From Bacteroidales bacterium UBA5515 (GTDB taxonomy: Bacteria; Bacteroidota; Bacteroidia; Bacteroidales; P3): a stretch of 26,304 nt of DNA. A model generated the notes under the pieces. The model was not told the DNA's origin. It was given only the letters and a program-made list of their open reading frames with translations, and did no database searches. The translations under genes and the position numbers were made by a program. The stretch lies in NCBI GenBank assembly GCA_002423895.1, contig DIOL01000011.1, positions 1-26,304 on the forward strand. The letters are read 5' to 3'. Shown here piece after piece: positions 13,585 to 22,569 of this stretch; position 1 is the stretch's first letter, and every line of letters starts with the position of its first letter.

Positions 13585-13823
13585 ATTGCTTCTTTACATT
13601 CTTTTGCTTTGGCTAAAAGTGAATTTGTTTTTTCTTTAGCAATTCTTGAAATTCATTTACGTCAAATATTTTCCAATTTATTTAATTGTGAGTTTATTCA
13701 ACAGTAGTTTGACAAAGGGTTTGTTTCTAATATGAGTAAATAAATAAAAATAAATAAAAATTGCTTACTTTTTTGAATGATTAAGTGTTTATGTTATAAA
13801 TATAATTTAAGGATAATAGTATT

Positions 13824-15947
13824 ATGAAAAGAACATTATTTATTTTAGCCGCAATTTTATTTGCAATAAACTTAAACTCTAAAGCTGAAAATTTTTCTTC
13901 TGTATTTGATGGTGATACCATTTATTATAGAATAACTTCACCTGTTTATCCTTATACGGTTGCGGTTACTTACAGAGGCGATGGTTGTACTTCTTATTTT
14001 GGTGATGTTTCAATTCCCGATTCTGTTCTTTATAATGGTAATTATTATAAGGTTACCTCAATTGGAAATTATGCTTATGCAAATTCTAATCCATTGACAT
14101 CAGTAATAATTCCAAATTCTGTTACTTCAATTGGTGAAGGTGCTTTTGGTGCTTGTGTAAGATTAATCTCTGTAACACTTCCAAATTCTGTTACTTCAAT
14201 TGGGGGTTCAGCATTTTTTGGTTGCTCAAGATTAACTTCAATAACAATTCCCAATACTGTTACTTCAATTGGACGTGATGCTTTTGATAATACACCGTAT
14301 TATAATAATATTCCCAATGGTTTAGTTTACATTAACAACGTTTTATACGAATATAAAGGCTCAATAACTGACAGTACAACTATTAATATTCAGGAAGGGA
14401 CTATCAGTATTAGTGAAAGTGCTTTTTTTAATTGCACAGGATTAAAATCTGTAACTTTTCCAAGCTCTCTTGTTTCAATTGGTGCTTGGGCTTTTAGTGG
14501 TTGTTATCGTATAAATTCCATAACAATTCCAAATTCTGTTACTTATATTGGTGATAGAGCTTTTTCAAATTGTACAGGATTATTATCAATTACAATTCCA
14601 AGCTCTGTTACTACAATTGGTGGCTCAGCTTTTGAAAATACTGCCTGGTATGATATCAAAACAGATGGATTAGTGTATATTAATAATGTTTTGTACAAAT
14701 ATAAAGGAATAATGCCTGCAAATACTTCAATTAATGTTCTAAGTGGTACTGTAAGTATAGCAGGGGATGCTTTTGATGGTTGTAGAAATTTAACTTCAAT
14801 TTCAATACCAAACTCTGTTAAGTCAATTGGAGAATGGGCTTTTCTTTATTGCAATGGATTAACTACACTAACAATTCCAAACTCAGTTACTTCAATTGGG
14901 GTTAATGCTTTTTATGATTGCAGTGGATTAACCTCAATAACTCTTCCAAATAATATTAATTCAATTGAAGGTGGTACTTTCTATAATTGCAGTGGATTAA
15001 CCTCCATAACTCTTCCAAACTATGTGTATACAATTGAAGGCAGAGCTTTCTATAATTGCAATGGATTAACCTCTATAACACTTCCAAAATATGTAACTTA
15101 TATCGGATTTGAAACTTTTGCTTATTGTAATTCATTAAACTCAATAAGCAGTGAATCAATAAATCCTCCTAATATTGAATCTTCAACCAGTTTTTCAATT
15201 GTTAATAAAACTATTCCTTTGTATGTGCCTTGTGTTTCTCTTTCAAGCTACAATAATGCTCGATACTGGAGTGATTTTACAAACCAAATTGGAATTAAGA
15301 CTCTTCATAATATTGACACAACAATTTGCCAGGGAAGTATTTATACTGATTATGGTGCAAATTTAAATTCTGCTGGAGTTTATACTTTGATTAGTGGATG
15401 TGACAGTGTTATTTTGATTTTAAATGTTAATCCAATACCTGCTGTTCCTCAAAGTTTGAACATATATAATATTGCGATTAATAATATTGAAATTGGATGG
15501 CGAGGTAATGCTGAAAGTTATGATGTTTATCGTGATGACAGTTTAATTGCTAATGTTAGTCTTACTAACTATATGGATAATTTTAGTATGATTGAAGGGG
15601 AAACTTATTGCTATAAGGTGAAAGCTAAAAATGGCAATTGCGAAAGTGAGTTTAGTGATAGTATTTGTTATACAAATATTGGCTTAGAAAATATAGAAAA
15701 CACAAATATTCAAACAAAGCTATATCCAAATCCAACAAACAATAAAACAACTCTTGAAATTGAAGGCTTAACCTCAGAGGCTGATGTTTTGGTTTATGAT
15801 ATGGTTGGAAGACTTATTCAAACACATAAGGTTAATCGAAGCACAAAACACTTGGAACTTGACATGAGAGGAAATGAAAAGGGAGTTTATTTTGTAAGAA
15901 TTGTAAAAAACAGAATAAAACACACCAAGAAACTTATTGTTCAATAA
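13824..15947 (+). CDS. BspA-like leucine-rich-repeat surface protein with T9SS sorting domain (707 aa)
   Basis: Residues 1-21 are a Sec signal peptide. From about 60 to 455 run a dozen or more BspA-type leucine-rich repeats of about 23 residues, with core SITIPNSVTSIGxxAFxxCxxL. These are twice interrupted by a short module (GLVYINNVLYxYKG, near 160 and 280). A small segment around 475-520 (TTICQGSIYTDYG ... SGCDSVILILNV) is of a kind common in Bacteroidota surface proteins. A fibronectin type III-like domain follows (about 525-610). The last 75 residues (633-707, from LYPNPTNN to KKLIVQ) form a type A T9SS sorting domain. Such proteins cross the outer membrane by T9SS and act in adhesion or binding; the ligand is unknown. 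The 239-nt upstream gap shows no clear promoter box. Confidence 0.9.
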   Translation: MKRTLFILAAILFAINLNSKAENFSSVFDGDTIYYRITSPVYPYTVAVTYRGDGCTSYFGDVSIPDSVLYNGNYYKVTSIGNYAYANSNPLTSVIIPNSVTSIGEGAFGACVRLISVTLPNSVTSIGGSAFFGCSRLTSITIPNTVTSIGRDAFDNTPYYNNIPNGLVYINNVLYEYKGSITDSTTINIQEGTISISESAFFNCTGLKSVTFPSSLVSIGAWAFSGCYRINSITIPNSVTYIGDRAFSNCTGLLSITIPSSVTTIGGSAFENTAWYDIKTDGLVYINNVLYKYKGIMPANTSINVLSGTVSIAGDAFDGCRNLTSISIPNSVKSIGEWAFLYCNGLTTLTIPNSVTSIGVNAFYDCSGLTSITLPNNINSIEGGTFYNCSGLTSITLPNYVYTIEGRAFYNCNGLTSITLPKYVTYIGFETFAYCNSLNSISSESINPPNIESSTSFSIVNKTIPLYVPCVSLSSYNNARYWSDFTNQIGIKTLHNIDTTICQGSIYTDYGANLNSAGVYTLISGCDSVILILNVNPIPAVPQSLNIYNIAINNIEIGWRGNAESYDVYRDDSLIANVSLTNYMDNFSMIEGETYCYKVKAKNGNCESEFSDSICYTNIGLENIENTNIQTKLYPNPTNNKTTLEIEGLTSEADVLVYDMVGRLIQTHKVNRSTKHLELDMRGNEKGVYFVRIVKNRIKHTKKLIVQ

Positions 15948-16013
15948 AAAGTTATATCGGTATATATATTAAAAAAATTTCCAATAATTGTTTCTTTATT
16001 TAATTATAAATCG

Positions 16014-16021
16014 TATGTTTG
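16014..16021 (+). promoter_or_regulatory. Promoter (-7 box) of second LRR gene
   Basis: TATGTTTG lies 66 nt before the ATG at 16088. A TTG at 15988-15990 lies 23 nt upstream, slightly farther than usual. It suggests the second paralogue has its own transcript. Confidence 0.5.
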
Positions 16022-16087
16022 CAGGGTTCAAAATAATTTCTTTGGTTACGAGGAAATAAAGACAATAAACCTAAAAATAATTATATT

Positions 16088-18001
16088 ATGAAAAAAGCAT
16101 TATTTATTTTAGTTGCAATTGTATTTGCATTAAATCTTAGTTCCAAAGCTGAAGATTTTTCAGCAGTAAATAGTGATGGCGATACCATATACTATAATAT
16201 TATTTCTCCTTATTATGCTTACAGCCAAGTTGAGGTAACATTTAAGGACAGTAATGAATATGCTTATACTGATGAATATTTTGACACAATTTCAATTCCT
16301 GATTCTGTTGAGTATGATGGCTATTATTATACTGTCAGATCTATTGGAGATAGGGCTTTTTATCATTGTACTAATTTATTATCAGTAAACATTCCAAACT
16401 CTGTTATTGAAATTGGAAATTATGCTTTTTATCATTGCATAGGGTTAGAATCCGTTAACATTCCAAACTCTGTCAGATATATTAGTGATGCTGCTTTTGA
16501 AAATTGTACTGTATTAGAATCCATAATAATTCCAAATTCTGTTACTTCAATTGGTGCTAAAGCTTTTTACAGTTGCAGAAGTTTAACCTCAATTGCAATT
16601 CCAAATGGGGTGAAAGCTGTTTACCCTTTTACTTTTGAACATTGTGATATGTTAAGTTCGGTTACTTTTCCTGATTCTATTACTGCAATTTATTTTAATG
16701 CATTTAAAGATTGTTTCAGTCTGGATTCAATTACTATTCCAAATACTGTTAATTTAATTGGTATTAATGCATTTATGAATACTCCATTTTATAATAATAT
16801 GCCTTATGGTTTAGTGTATATTAATGATGTTTTATACTCCTTTAAAGGTTCAATGAGTTCAAACACTTCAATTGGTGTTAGAAATGGTACAGTAAGTATT
16901 ACTGGAAATGCTTTTAAGGGTTATGGCGGATTAGTTTCAATATCTATTCCAAACTCTGTTGCTTACATAGGAGATTCTACATTTAAGGATTGCAGCAATT
17001 TAAAAAGCATTAAAATTCCAGATTCTCTTAAAACTATTAATCCATTTACATTTTCTGATTGCAGTGGTTTAACTTCTGTAAAAATACCTGACAATGTTAA
17101 ATCAATTGGGATGAGGGCTTTTAATAAATGTACTGGATTAACCACTGTTGTTTTTCCAAGCTCACTTAATTTTATTAGTATTAATGCTTTTGACAGTTGC
17201 ATTGCTTTATGTTCATTTATTAATCAGGCAACAACTCCTCAAACAATTTTTTCTCTTACTTTTAAAAATGTAAATAAAACTATTCCTGTTTATATTCCTG
17301 TTAATACTCTTTCAAGTTATCAATCAAATCAATACTGGAGTGAGTTTACTAATTTCATAGAAAGGAATTTTCAATTTATTGATACTACAATCTGTGATGG
17401 AGGGACTTGTAATTTTAATGGTACTATTCTCGATTCTGCAGGTGTTTACTTTAATGACAGTGTTGTATTTACTTTAAATATTACTCCAACTCCTGATGCT
17501 CCTTATGATTTGAACATATACAATTTTAGTATTAATAATATTGAAATTGGCTGGCAGGGTGATGCTGGGAGTTATGATGTTTATCGCAATGACAGTTTAA
17601 TTGCAAATGTTGATGCTAATACATATGTGGATAATTTCAGTATGATTGAAGGTGAAACTTATTGCTATACGGTTAAAGCTAAAAATGGCGTTTGCGAAAG
17701 TGCTTTCAGTGATACTGTCTGTTTCACACATATCAGATTGGAAAATATAGATTTCACAAATATCTCAACCAAGCTGTACCCTAACCCGACAAATGACAAG
17801 TCAACTCTTGAAATTGAAGGCCTGAATGCTGAGGCTGATGTTATGGTTTATGATATGGTTGGAAGACTTATTCAAACGCATAAGGTTAATCAAAGCACAA
17901 AACATTTGGAGCTTGATATGAGAGGAAATGAAAAAGGAGTTTATTTTGTTAGAATTGTAAACAATAGCATAAAACACACCAAGAAACTTATTGTTCAATA
18001 G
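16088..18001 (+). CDS. BspA-like leucine-rich-repeat surface protein with T9SS sorting domain, paralogue (637 aa)
   Basis: The layout is that of the gene just upstream: signal peptide (1-21), BspA-type leucine-rich repeats (about 70-410), one GLVYINDVLYSFKG module near 240, a short linker domain (about 430-460), a fibronectin type III-like domain (about 462-540) and a T9SS sorting domain (563-637). The last 75 residues differ from the upstream paralogue at only eight positions by my alignment. The repeat regions have drifted much more and have a different repeat count. This points to tandem duplication with the repeats diverging, or with the tail kept similar by gene conversion. It ends 22 nt before a strong bidirectional terminator. 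Confidence 0.9.
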   Translation: MKKALFILVAIVFALNLSSKAEDFSAVNSDGDTIYYNIISPYYAYSQVEVTFKDSNEYAYTDEYFDTISIPDSVEYDGYYYTVRSIGDRAFYHCTNLLSVNIPNSVIEIGNYAFYHCIGLESVNIPNSVRYISDAAFENCTVLESIIIPNSVTSIGAKAFYSCRSLTSIAIPNGVKAVYPFTFEHCDMLSSVTFPDSITAIYFNAFKDCFSLDSITIPNTVNLIGINAFMNTPFYNNMPYGLVYINDVLYSFKGSMSSNTSIGVRNGTVSITGNAFKGYGGLVSISIPNSVAYIGDSTFKDCSNLKSIKIPDSLKTINPFTFSDCSGLTSVKIPDNVKSIGMRAFNKCTGLTTVVFPSSLNFISINAFDSCIALCSFINQATTPQTIFSLTFKNVNKTIPVYIPVNTLSSYQSNQYWSEFTNFIERNFQFIDTTICDGGTCNFNGTILDSAGVYFNDSVVFTLNITPTPDAPYDLNIYNFSINNIEIGWQGDAGSYDVYRNDSLIANVDANTYVDNFSMIEGETYCYTVKAKNGVCESAFSDTVCFTHIRLENIDFTNISTKLYPNPTNDKSTLEIEGLNAEADVMVYDMVGRLIQTHKVNQSTKHLELDMRGNEKGVYFVRIVNNSIKHTKKLIVQ

Positions 18002-18022
18002 AAAAGCATACCTTATCCTAAT

Positions 18023-18064
18023 AAAAACAAAGTGCGAGAGAAATATCTCCCGCACTTTGTTTTT
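18023..18064. terminator. Strong bidirectional intrinsic terminator between LRR gene and purF
   Basis: AAAAACAAAGTGCG (18023-18036) and CGCACTTTGTTTTT (18051-18064) pair over 14 bp. An inner GAGA/TCTC stem closes an AATA loop after one A/C mismatch. A-run and T-run lie on opposite sides, so it can end both converging transcripts. Confidence 0.92.
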
Positions 18065-18091
18065 AGTAAAATCTTTGTTTTATTTTTTGTA

Positions 18092-19942
18092 TTAATAAGC
18101 TCTTTTTGAATTACCTTCGTAGAAATTGATAAAGGCTTGATTAACCACTTTGTTTCCTCCTGGTGTTGGGTAGTTGCCTGTGAAATACCAGTCTCCAGTG
18201 TGATTTGGACAAGCCTCATGTAGGCCTTCAATTGTTTGGAATACTATTTCAACTTCTGCTTTGCAGTCTTCAGGGGTTAGCAGTTCTGTTATCTTAGCTG
18301 TTATTTGTTCGTTGGTAAATGGTTTGTAGATTTCTCTAACATAGTTTACAATTTCTTCGCTTGGAAGATCAGCTTGAGCTTTACATTTTTGATATACTTC
18401 ATCAATGATATGAGTAAGATTGTTTTCTTTCAAAAGTGCAATGGTTGCATTGAAAGCAATAAACTCATTCATCCTTGACATATCAATTCCATAGCAGTCA
18501 GGATAACGTATTTGAGGTGCTGATGATGCAACAACTATTTTCTTTGGATTAAGTCTGTCAATTATTCTTAATATACTTTGCTTAAGTGTTGTTCCTCTAA
18601 CAATGCTATCATCCAAAACAACAAGATTGTCAACATGATCTCTGATTTGTCCGTAGGTTACATCGTAAACGTGAGCTACCATATCATCTCTATCGTTAGC
18701 ATTGGTAATAAAGGTTCTCATCTTCACGTCTTTTACCACCAAATAATCTCTTCTAACGCAGTCTTGAGAGAAGATTTCTTCAAGTTCTTCTTTTGATAGA
18801 ACTCCATTTTTTTGTTTTTCTACAATTTTATTAACCCTCAGTTGATTTGTATAATCATTCAAAGATTGTGCTAAGCCTTGAAAAGCAACGGAAGCTGTGT
18901 TTGGTATATAGGATATAATTGTGTTGTTTAAGTCGTAGTTAATTGCTTTTAGAACTGATTCTCTCAGGTTGCGTCCCAAGTTCTTTCTTTCTTGATAAAT
19001 TGATGAATCTGTACCACGAGAGAAGTAAATTCTTTCGAAGGAGCATTTTGCAGGTTTTTCAGCTGCAGGAAGAATTTGTTCGATGCTAATTGTACCATCA
19101 CGTTTAATAATTAAGGCTTCTCCACATCCCAATTCTTTCACTTCATCTCTTTTCATATTAAGAGCAGTTAGAATGGTTGGGCGTTCAGAGGCTGCAACAA
19201 CAAATTCATCGTTATAATAGTAGAAGCAAGGTCTTATTCCATTTGGATCTCTTAAAACAAAAGCATCTCCATGTCCTAAAATTCCTCCCATAACATATCC
19301 ACCATCCCAACGTTTTGATGATTGTTGTAGAATTTTTGCAATATTTATTTCTTTAGCAATCTTATTAGTAATTGTCATATTATCCATTCCCTGGTCTTTG
19401 TATTTGCGGAATATTGTTTCCACTTCCTTATCTACAAAATGACCTATCTTTTCCAATATAACTGCTGTGTCAGCTGTTTTAACAGGGTGTTGTCCTAACT
19501 CAACAAGCTTATCCATCATTTCATCAATATTGGTCAGGTTGAAGTTTCCTGCTAGAATAACTGAACGGGTTTTCCAATTGCTTTCACGTAAAAAAGGATG
19601 AAGGTTTTCTATTTCATTCTTTCCAAATGTTCCATAGCGCAAATGTCCTAAATACAATTCGCTTACAAACTTTTCATTTGCGAAAGCTCTTGAAATAACA
19701 TCTTGAATTGGAGTTTTGCTATTGCTTTTCTCAATGTTGATGTATGGAACGCCTGGCTCAGTGTTAAACTTGACTGAAGCCAAACCAGCACCGTCTTGTC
19801 CTCTATTGTGCTGTTTCTCCATTAGAAGATACATTTTGTTTAAGCCCCAGAATTTATTTCCGTACTTTTTTTCGTAGTAATCCAATGGCTTCAACAAACG
19901 AAGCATTGCAATTCCACATTCATGTTTAATCTTATCGCTCAT
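18092..19942 (-). CDS. purF: Amidophosphoribosyltransferase, long Bacteroidota form (616 aa)
   Basis: PurF makes phosphoribosylamine from PRPP and glutamine, the first step of purine synthesis. The Ntn glutaminase domain begins after an 8-residue leader (MSDKIKHE) at Cys9 in ECGIAML, which would become the N-terminal nucleophile after processing. It continues with QHNRGQDGAGLA and HLRYGTFGKNEIENLHPF. The phosphoribosyltransferase part has the PRPP loop VVLDDSIVRGTT at about residues 440-452. At 616 aa it is longer than E. coli PurF (505 aa), with extra insertions and a C-terminal extension. I recall long paralogues of this size in Bacteroidota, so this may be a second copy beside a standard purF elsewhere. 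It starts 5 nt after the nadE stop. Confidence 0.85.
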   Translation of the reverse strand: MSDKIKHECGIAMLRLLKPLDYYEKKYGNKFWGLNKMYLLMEKQHNRGQDGAGLASVKFNTEPGVPYINIEKSNSKTPIQDVISRAFANEKFVSELYLGHLRYGTFGKNEIENLHPFLRESNWKTRSVILAGNFNLTNIDEMMDKLVELGQHPVKTADTAVILEKIGHFVDKEVETIFRKYKDQGMDNMTITNKIAKEINIAKILQQSSKRWDGGYVMGGILGHGDAFVLRDPNGIRPCFYYYNDEFVVAASERPTILTALNMKRDEVKELGCGEALIIKRDGTISIEQILPAAEKPAKCSFERIYFSRGTDSSIYQERKNLGRNLRESVLKAINYDLNNTIISYIPNTASVAFQGLAQSLNDYTNQLRVNKIVEKQKNGVLSKEELEEIFSQDCVRRDYLVVKDVKMRTFITNANDRDDMVAHVYDVTYGQIRDHVDNLVVLDDSIVRGTTLKQSILRIIDRLNPKKIVVASSAPQIRYPDCYGIDMSRMNEFIAFNATIALLKENNLTHIIDEVYQKCKAQADLPSEEIVNYVREIYKPFTNEQITAKITELLTPEDCKAEVEIVFQTIEGLHEACPNHTGDWYFTGNYPTPGGNKVVNQAFINFYEGNSKRAY

Positions 19943-19947
19943 ATAAT

Positions 19948-21528
19948 TTAGGATATTGGAACTTTCCTGTCAATAATAAAACAGAATTTTGTTAATTTTA
20001 TTGCTGTTGGACATTGACGGCGTTTCCACTCATTAATTTTTACTAATCGTATTACTTTTTCAATTGTTTGTTTCTCAACATGTAGAGATTCCTTTTCAAA
20101 ATAATTTAGAATTTCTTCTGTAGTCTTGCAATTTTCCAAATGTTCTTTTAAAATCCTATCTAAAACAGGGTAATCAGGTAATGAATCGGAGTCTTTTTGA
20201 TTTGGACGCAATTCTGCTGAAGGAGCTTTATCTATTGAATTTTGTGGGATAGGTAAGTTTTTTGAGTCAGGATTTTCTTCCAGGAATTGATTATTGATGT
20301 ATTTTGACAATTCCCAAACCTCTGTTTTGTAAACATCGGCAAGGATTGATATTGCTCCAGAAGTGTCTCCATAAATTGTTCCATAACCAACGGAAGCTTC
20401 AGATTTGTTGGTGGTGTTTAGAACTCCAGCTCTAAATTTATTGGCAAACCACATTAGAGTTATCATTCTCAAACGACTTTGAAGGTTTTCTTCAGCAACA
20501 TTGAAGCTTTGATTTGGTAGAACTTCGTTGTAGGTTGTGCTGCATTGATTGAACATATCCTTAATCGGAACAATATAATGCTCAATCTCTAAATTCTTTG
20601 CAGAACATAAAGCATCTTCAACTGAATGTTCAGAAGAATATTCAGAAGGCATAAGTACACCAATAACGTTTTCTTTTCCTAATGCTCTAACCGCAATTGC
20701 AACAACAAGGGCAGAATCAATTCCTCCTGAAAGACCAATAACAGCTTTTTTAATTCCATTCTTATTGAAATAATCTTTAATGGCAGTTGTCAGTGCGTCA
20801 TAAATGTTTTGAAGTTTTGAACTTGGGTTTTGAACAATTGGTTTTAGGGTTAAGGTTTCAAATGATTTGCTTTCTTGATTAAATCCTGAAAACAATCCAC
20901 ATAATTCACCTTTTCTGTTTATGATAAAGCTTCCACCTCCATAAACATAACCTCCTTCTGCACCATAGCGATTGCAGAAAACAATTGGTGCATTAAGTGT
21001 TCTTGCTGTAATAACCATTTCGTCAAACAATTCCTTTTGTGAGGATTGATGAAACAAATAGTTGGAGCATAGAACAATTACATCTGTTTGGATTTTCTCT
21101 TTAGCAAACTCTTCCAAGTCTTCCAAGAATCCAAAAGCTAAGGTGTGGTTATTATATTTTACAAGTTCAATTCCTCCTCCTTGTTGGAATCCAATATCAA
21201 ATTGTGAAAGATTTTTCTTTGTGGAAAGAGCAAGAACTTCTCCATTTTGCACCATAACCAGTGAATTGAAACGTCCTTCACCACTTTGAATGGGTGTCCC
21301 AAAAATTAAATCTCTTTTTTCTTCAATCAGGCTTTCACAAATCATCATTGAATTGGAGTATAGATCATTGTAGGAAGAAGTATTCAGCAACATTCCTCCA
21401 CTTACTGAAAGTTCAGGAAATATTGATAAAACATCTGTATTTACTCCCTTTAAACAATCAGTAATTAAGTCTTTGTTATAATCTAAACCTAAAGTCTTAG
21501 GGTTAATTTGATTTATTTGAATTTTCAT
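19948..21528 (-). CDS. nadE: NAD+ synthetase with nitrilase-like domain lacking the catalytic Cys (526 aa)
   Basis: NadE amidates nicotinic acid adenine dinucleotide to NAD+. The C-terminal synthetase domain (about 245-526) is intact: P-loop GLSGGIDSA (265-273), NTTNKSE (371-377), GDTSGAIS (387-394) and KAPSAELRPNQ (434-444). The N-terminal nitrilase-like domain (1-235) should supply ammonia from glutamine through a Glu-Lys-Cys triad. Glu39 (FPEL) and Lys104/105 (STKKNLS) are there, but the usual 'xICED' motif reads AFGFLED, with Leu135 where the Cys belongs. The region after the Lys is also degenerate. The enzyme may therefore use free ammonia. Its ATG directly follows the recA stop with no gap. 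Confidence 0.88.
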   Translation of the reverse strand: MKIQINQINPKTLGLDYNKDLITDCLKGVNTDVLSIFPELSVSGGMLLNTSSYNDLYSNSMMICESLIEEKRDLIFGTPIQSGEGRFNSLVMVQNGEVLALSTKKNLSQFDIGFQQGGGIELVKYNNHTLAFGFLEDLEEFAKEKIQTDVIVLCSNYLFHQSSQKELFDEMVITARTLNAPIVFCNRYGAEGGYVYGGGSFIINRKGELCGLFSGFNQESKSFETLTLKPIVQNPSSKLQNIYDALTTAIKDYFNKNGIKKAVIGLSGGIDSALVVAIAVRALGKENVIGVLMPSEYSSEHSVEDALCSAKNLEIEHYIVPIKDMFNQCSTTYNEVLPNQSFNVAEENLQSRLRMITLMWFANKFRAGVLNTTNKSEASVGYGTIYGDTSGAISILADVYKTEVWELSKYINNQFLEENPDSKNLPIPQNSIDKAPSAELRPNQKDSDSLPDYPVLDRILKEHLENCKTTEEILNYFEKESLHVEKQTIEKVIRLVKINEWKRRQCPTAIKLTKFCFIIDRKVPIS

Positions 21529-22542
21529 TTATTCTTTTAATGCTTGGCGAATTTGTTCTTCAAGCTCAGCGGTAAGTTCTTCGTTATCCAAAAGTAGTTG
21601 TTTAACAGCTTCACGACCTTGACCAAGTTTTGTATCTCCATAGCTAAACCATGAACCACTCTTTTTAATAACATTCTTTTCAACGCCCAAATCAACAATT
21701 TCTCCAACCTTTGAAATTCCTTGACCAAACATAAGGTCAAATTCCACTTGACGGAAAGGTGGTGCAAGTTTGTTTTTAACAACCTTCACTCTAACTCGGT
21801 TTCCAACATTGCTTTCACCATCTTTTATGGCTTGAATACGGCGAATGTCCAAACGAACAGAAGAGTAGAACTTAAGAGCATTACCTCCTGTTGTGGTTTC
21901 TGGAGAACCAAACATAACACCAATTTTATCTCTTAACTGGTTGATGAATATGCAACAGCAATTTGTACGGCTTATTGTTGAGGTTAGTTTTCTTAGAGCT
22001 TGAGACATTAGTCTTGCTTGAAGTCCCATTTTGCTATCGCCCATTTCTCCATCAATTTCAGCTTTTGGAGTAAGAGCAGCAACAGAGTCAATTACAATAA
22101 CATCAATTGCTCCAGAACGGATTAAATTATCTGCAATTTCCAAAGCCTGTTCTCCATTATCGGGTTGAGAGATGAAAAGATTTTCAACATCAACACCTAA
22201 TTTTTGAGCATAGAAACTGTCAAAAGCATGTTCAGCATCAATAAAAGCAGCAACTCCACCATTCTTTTGTGATTCAGCAATTGCATGAATGGCTAATGTT
22301 GTTTTACCAGAGCTTTCAGGTCCATAGATTTCAATAACTCTTCCCTTTGGTAATCCTCCAATTCCAAGAGCAATGTCTAATCCAAGAGAACCTGTTGATA
22401 TTACATTAACATCAGCAGCAGGTTTGTCCCCAAGTTTCATTATGGAACCTTTGCCATAGTTTTTTTCAATCTTATCAATTGTTGATTGCAACACTTTTAA
22501 TTTTTCAAGTTTTGCTGCATCCATTTGATTTTCTTTAGCCAT
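21529..22542 (-). CDS. recA: Recombinase A (337 aa)
   Basis: RecA forms filaments on single-stranded DNA, drives strand exchange and stimulates self-cleavage of LexA and S24-type phage repressors such as the one at 3604-4269. Typical features are the Walker A GPESSGKTT (about 74-82), the Walker B VIVIDSVAALTP (about 148-159), loop L1 around GEMGDSKMGLQARLMSQALR, loop L2 around FGSPETTTGGNALK, and VKNKLAPPF. The length is normal. No -7 box is visible in the 27-nt gap after ileS, so it is probably transcribed with ileS or from within it. No LexA box is recognisable at its start. The TAA stop abuts the ATG of nadE, which suggests translational coupling. Confidence 0.97.
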   Translation of the reverse strand: MAKENQMDAAKLEKLKVLQSTIDKIEKNYGKGSIMKLGDKPAADVNVISTGSLGLDIALGIGGLPKGRVIEIYGPESSGKTTLAIHAIAESQKNGGVAAFIDAEHAFDSFYAQKLGVDVENLFISQPDNGEQALEIADNLIRSGAIDVIVIDSVAALTPKAEIDGEMGDSKMGLQARLMSQALRKLTSTISRTNCCCIFINQLRDKIGVMFGSPETTTGGNALKFYSSVRLDIRRIQAIKDGESNVGNRVRVKVVKNKLAPPFRQVEFDLMFGQGISKVGEIVDLGVEKNVIKKSGSWFSYGDTKLGQGREAVKQLLLDNEELTAELEEQIRQALKE

Positions 22543-22569
22543 AATCTTAATAATTTATTTTTTTGGTTT

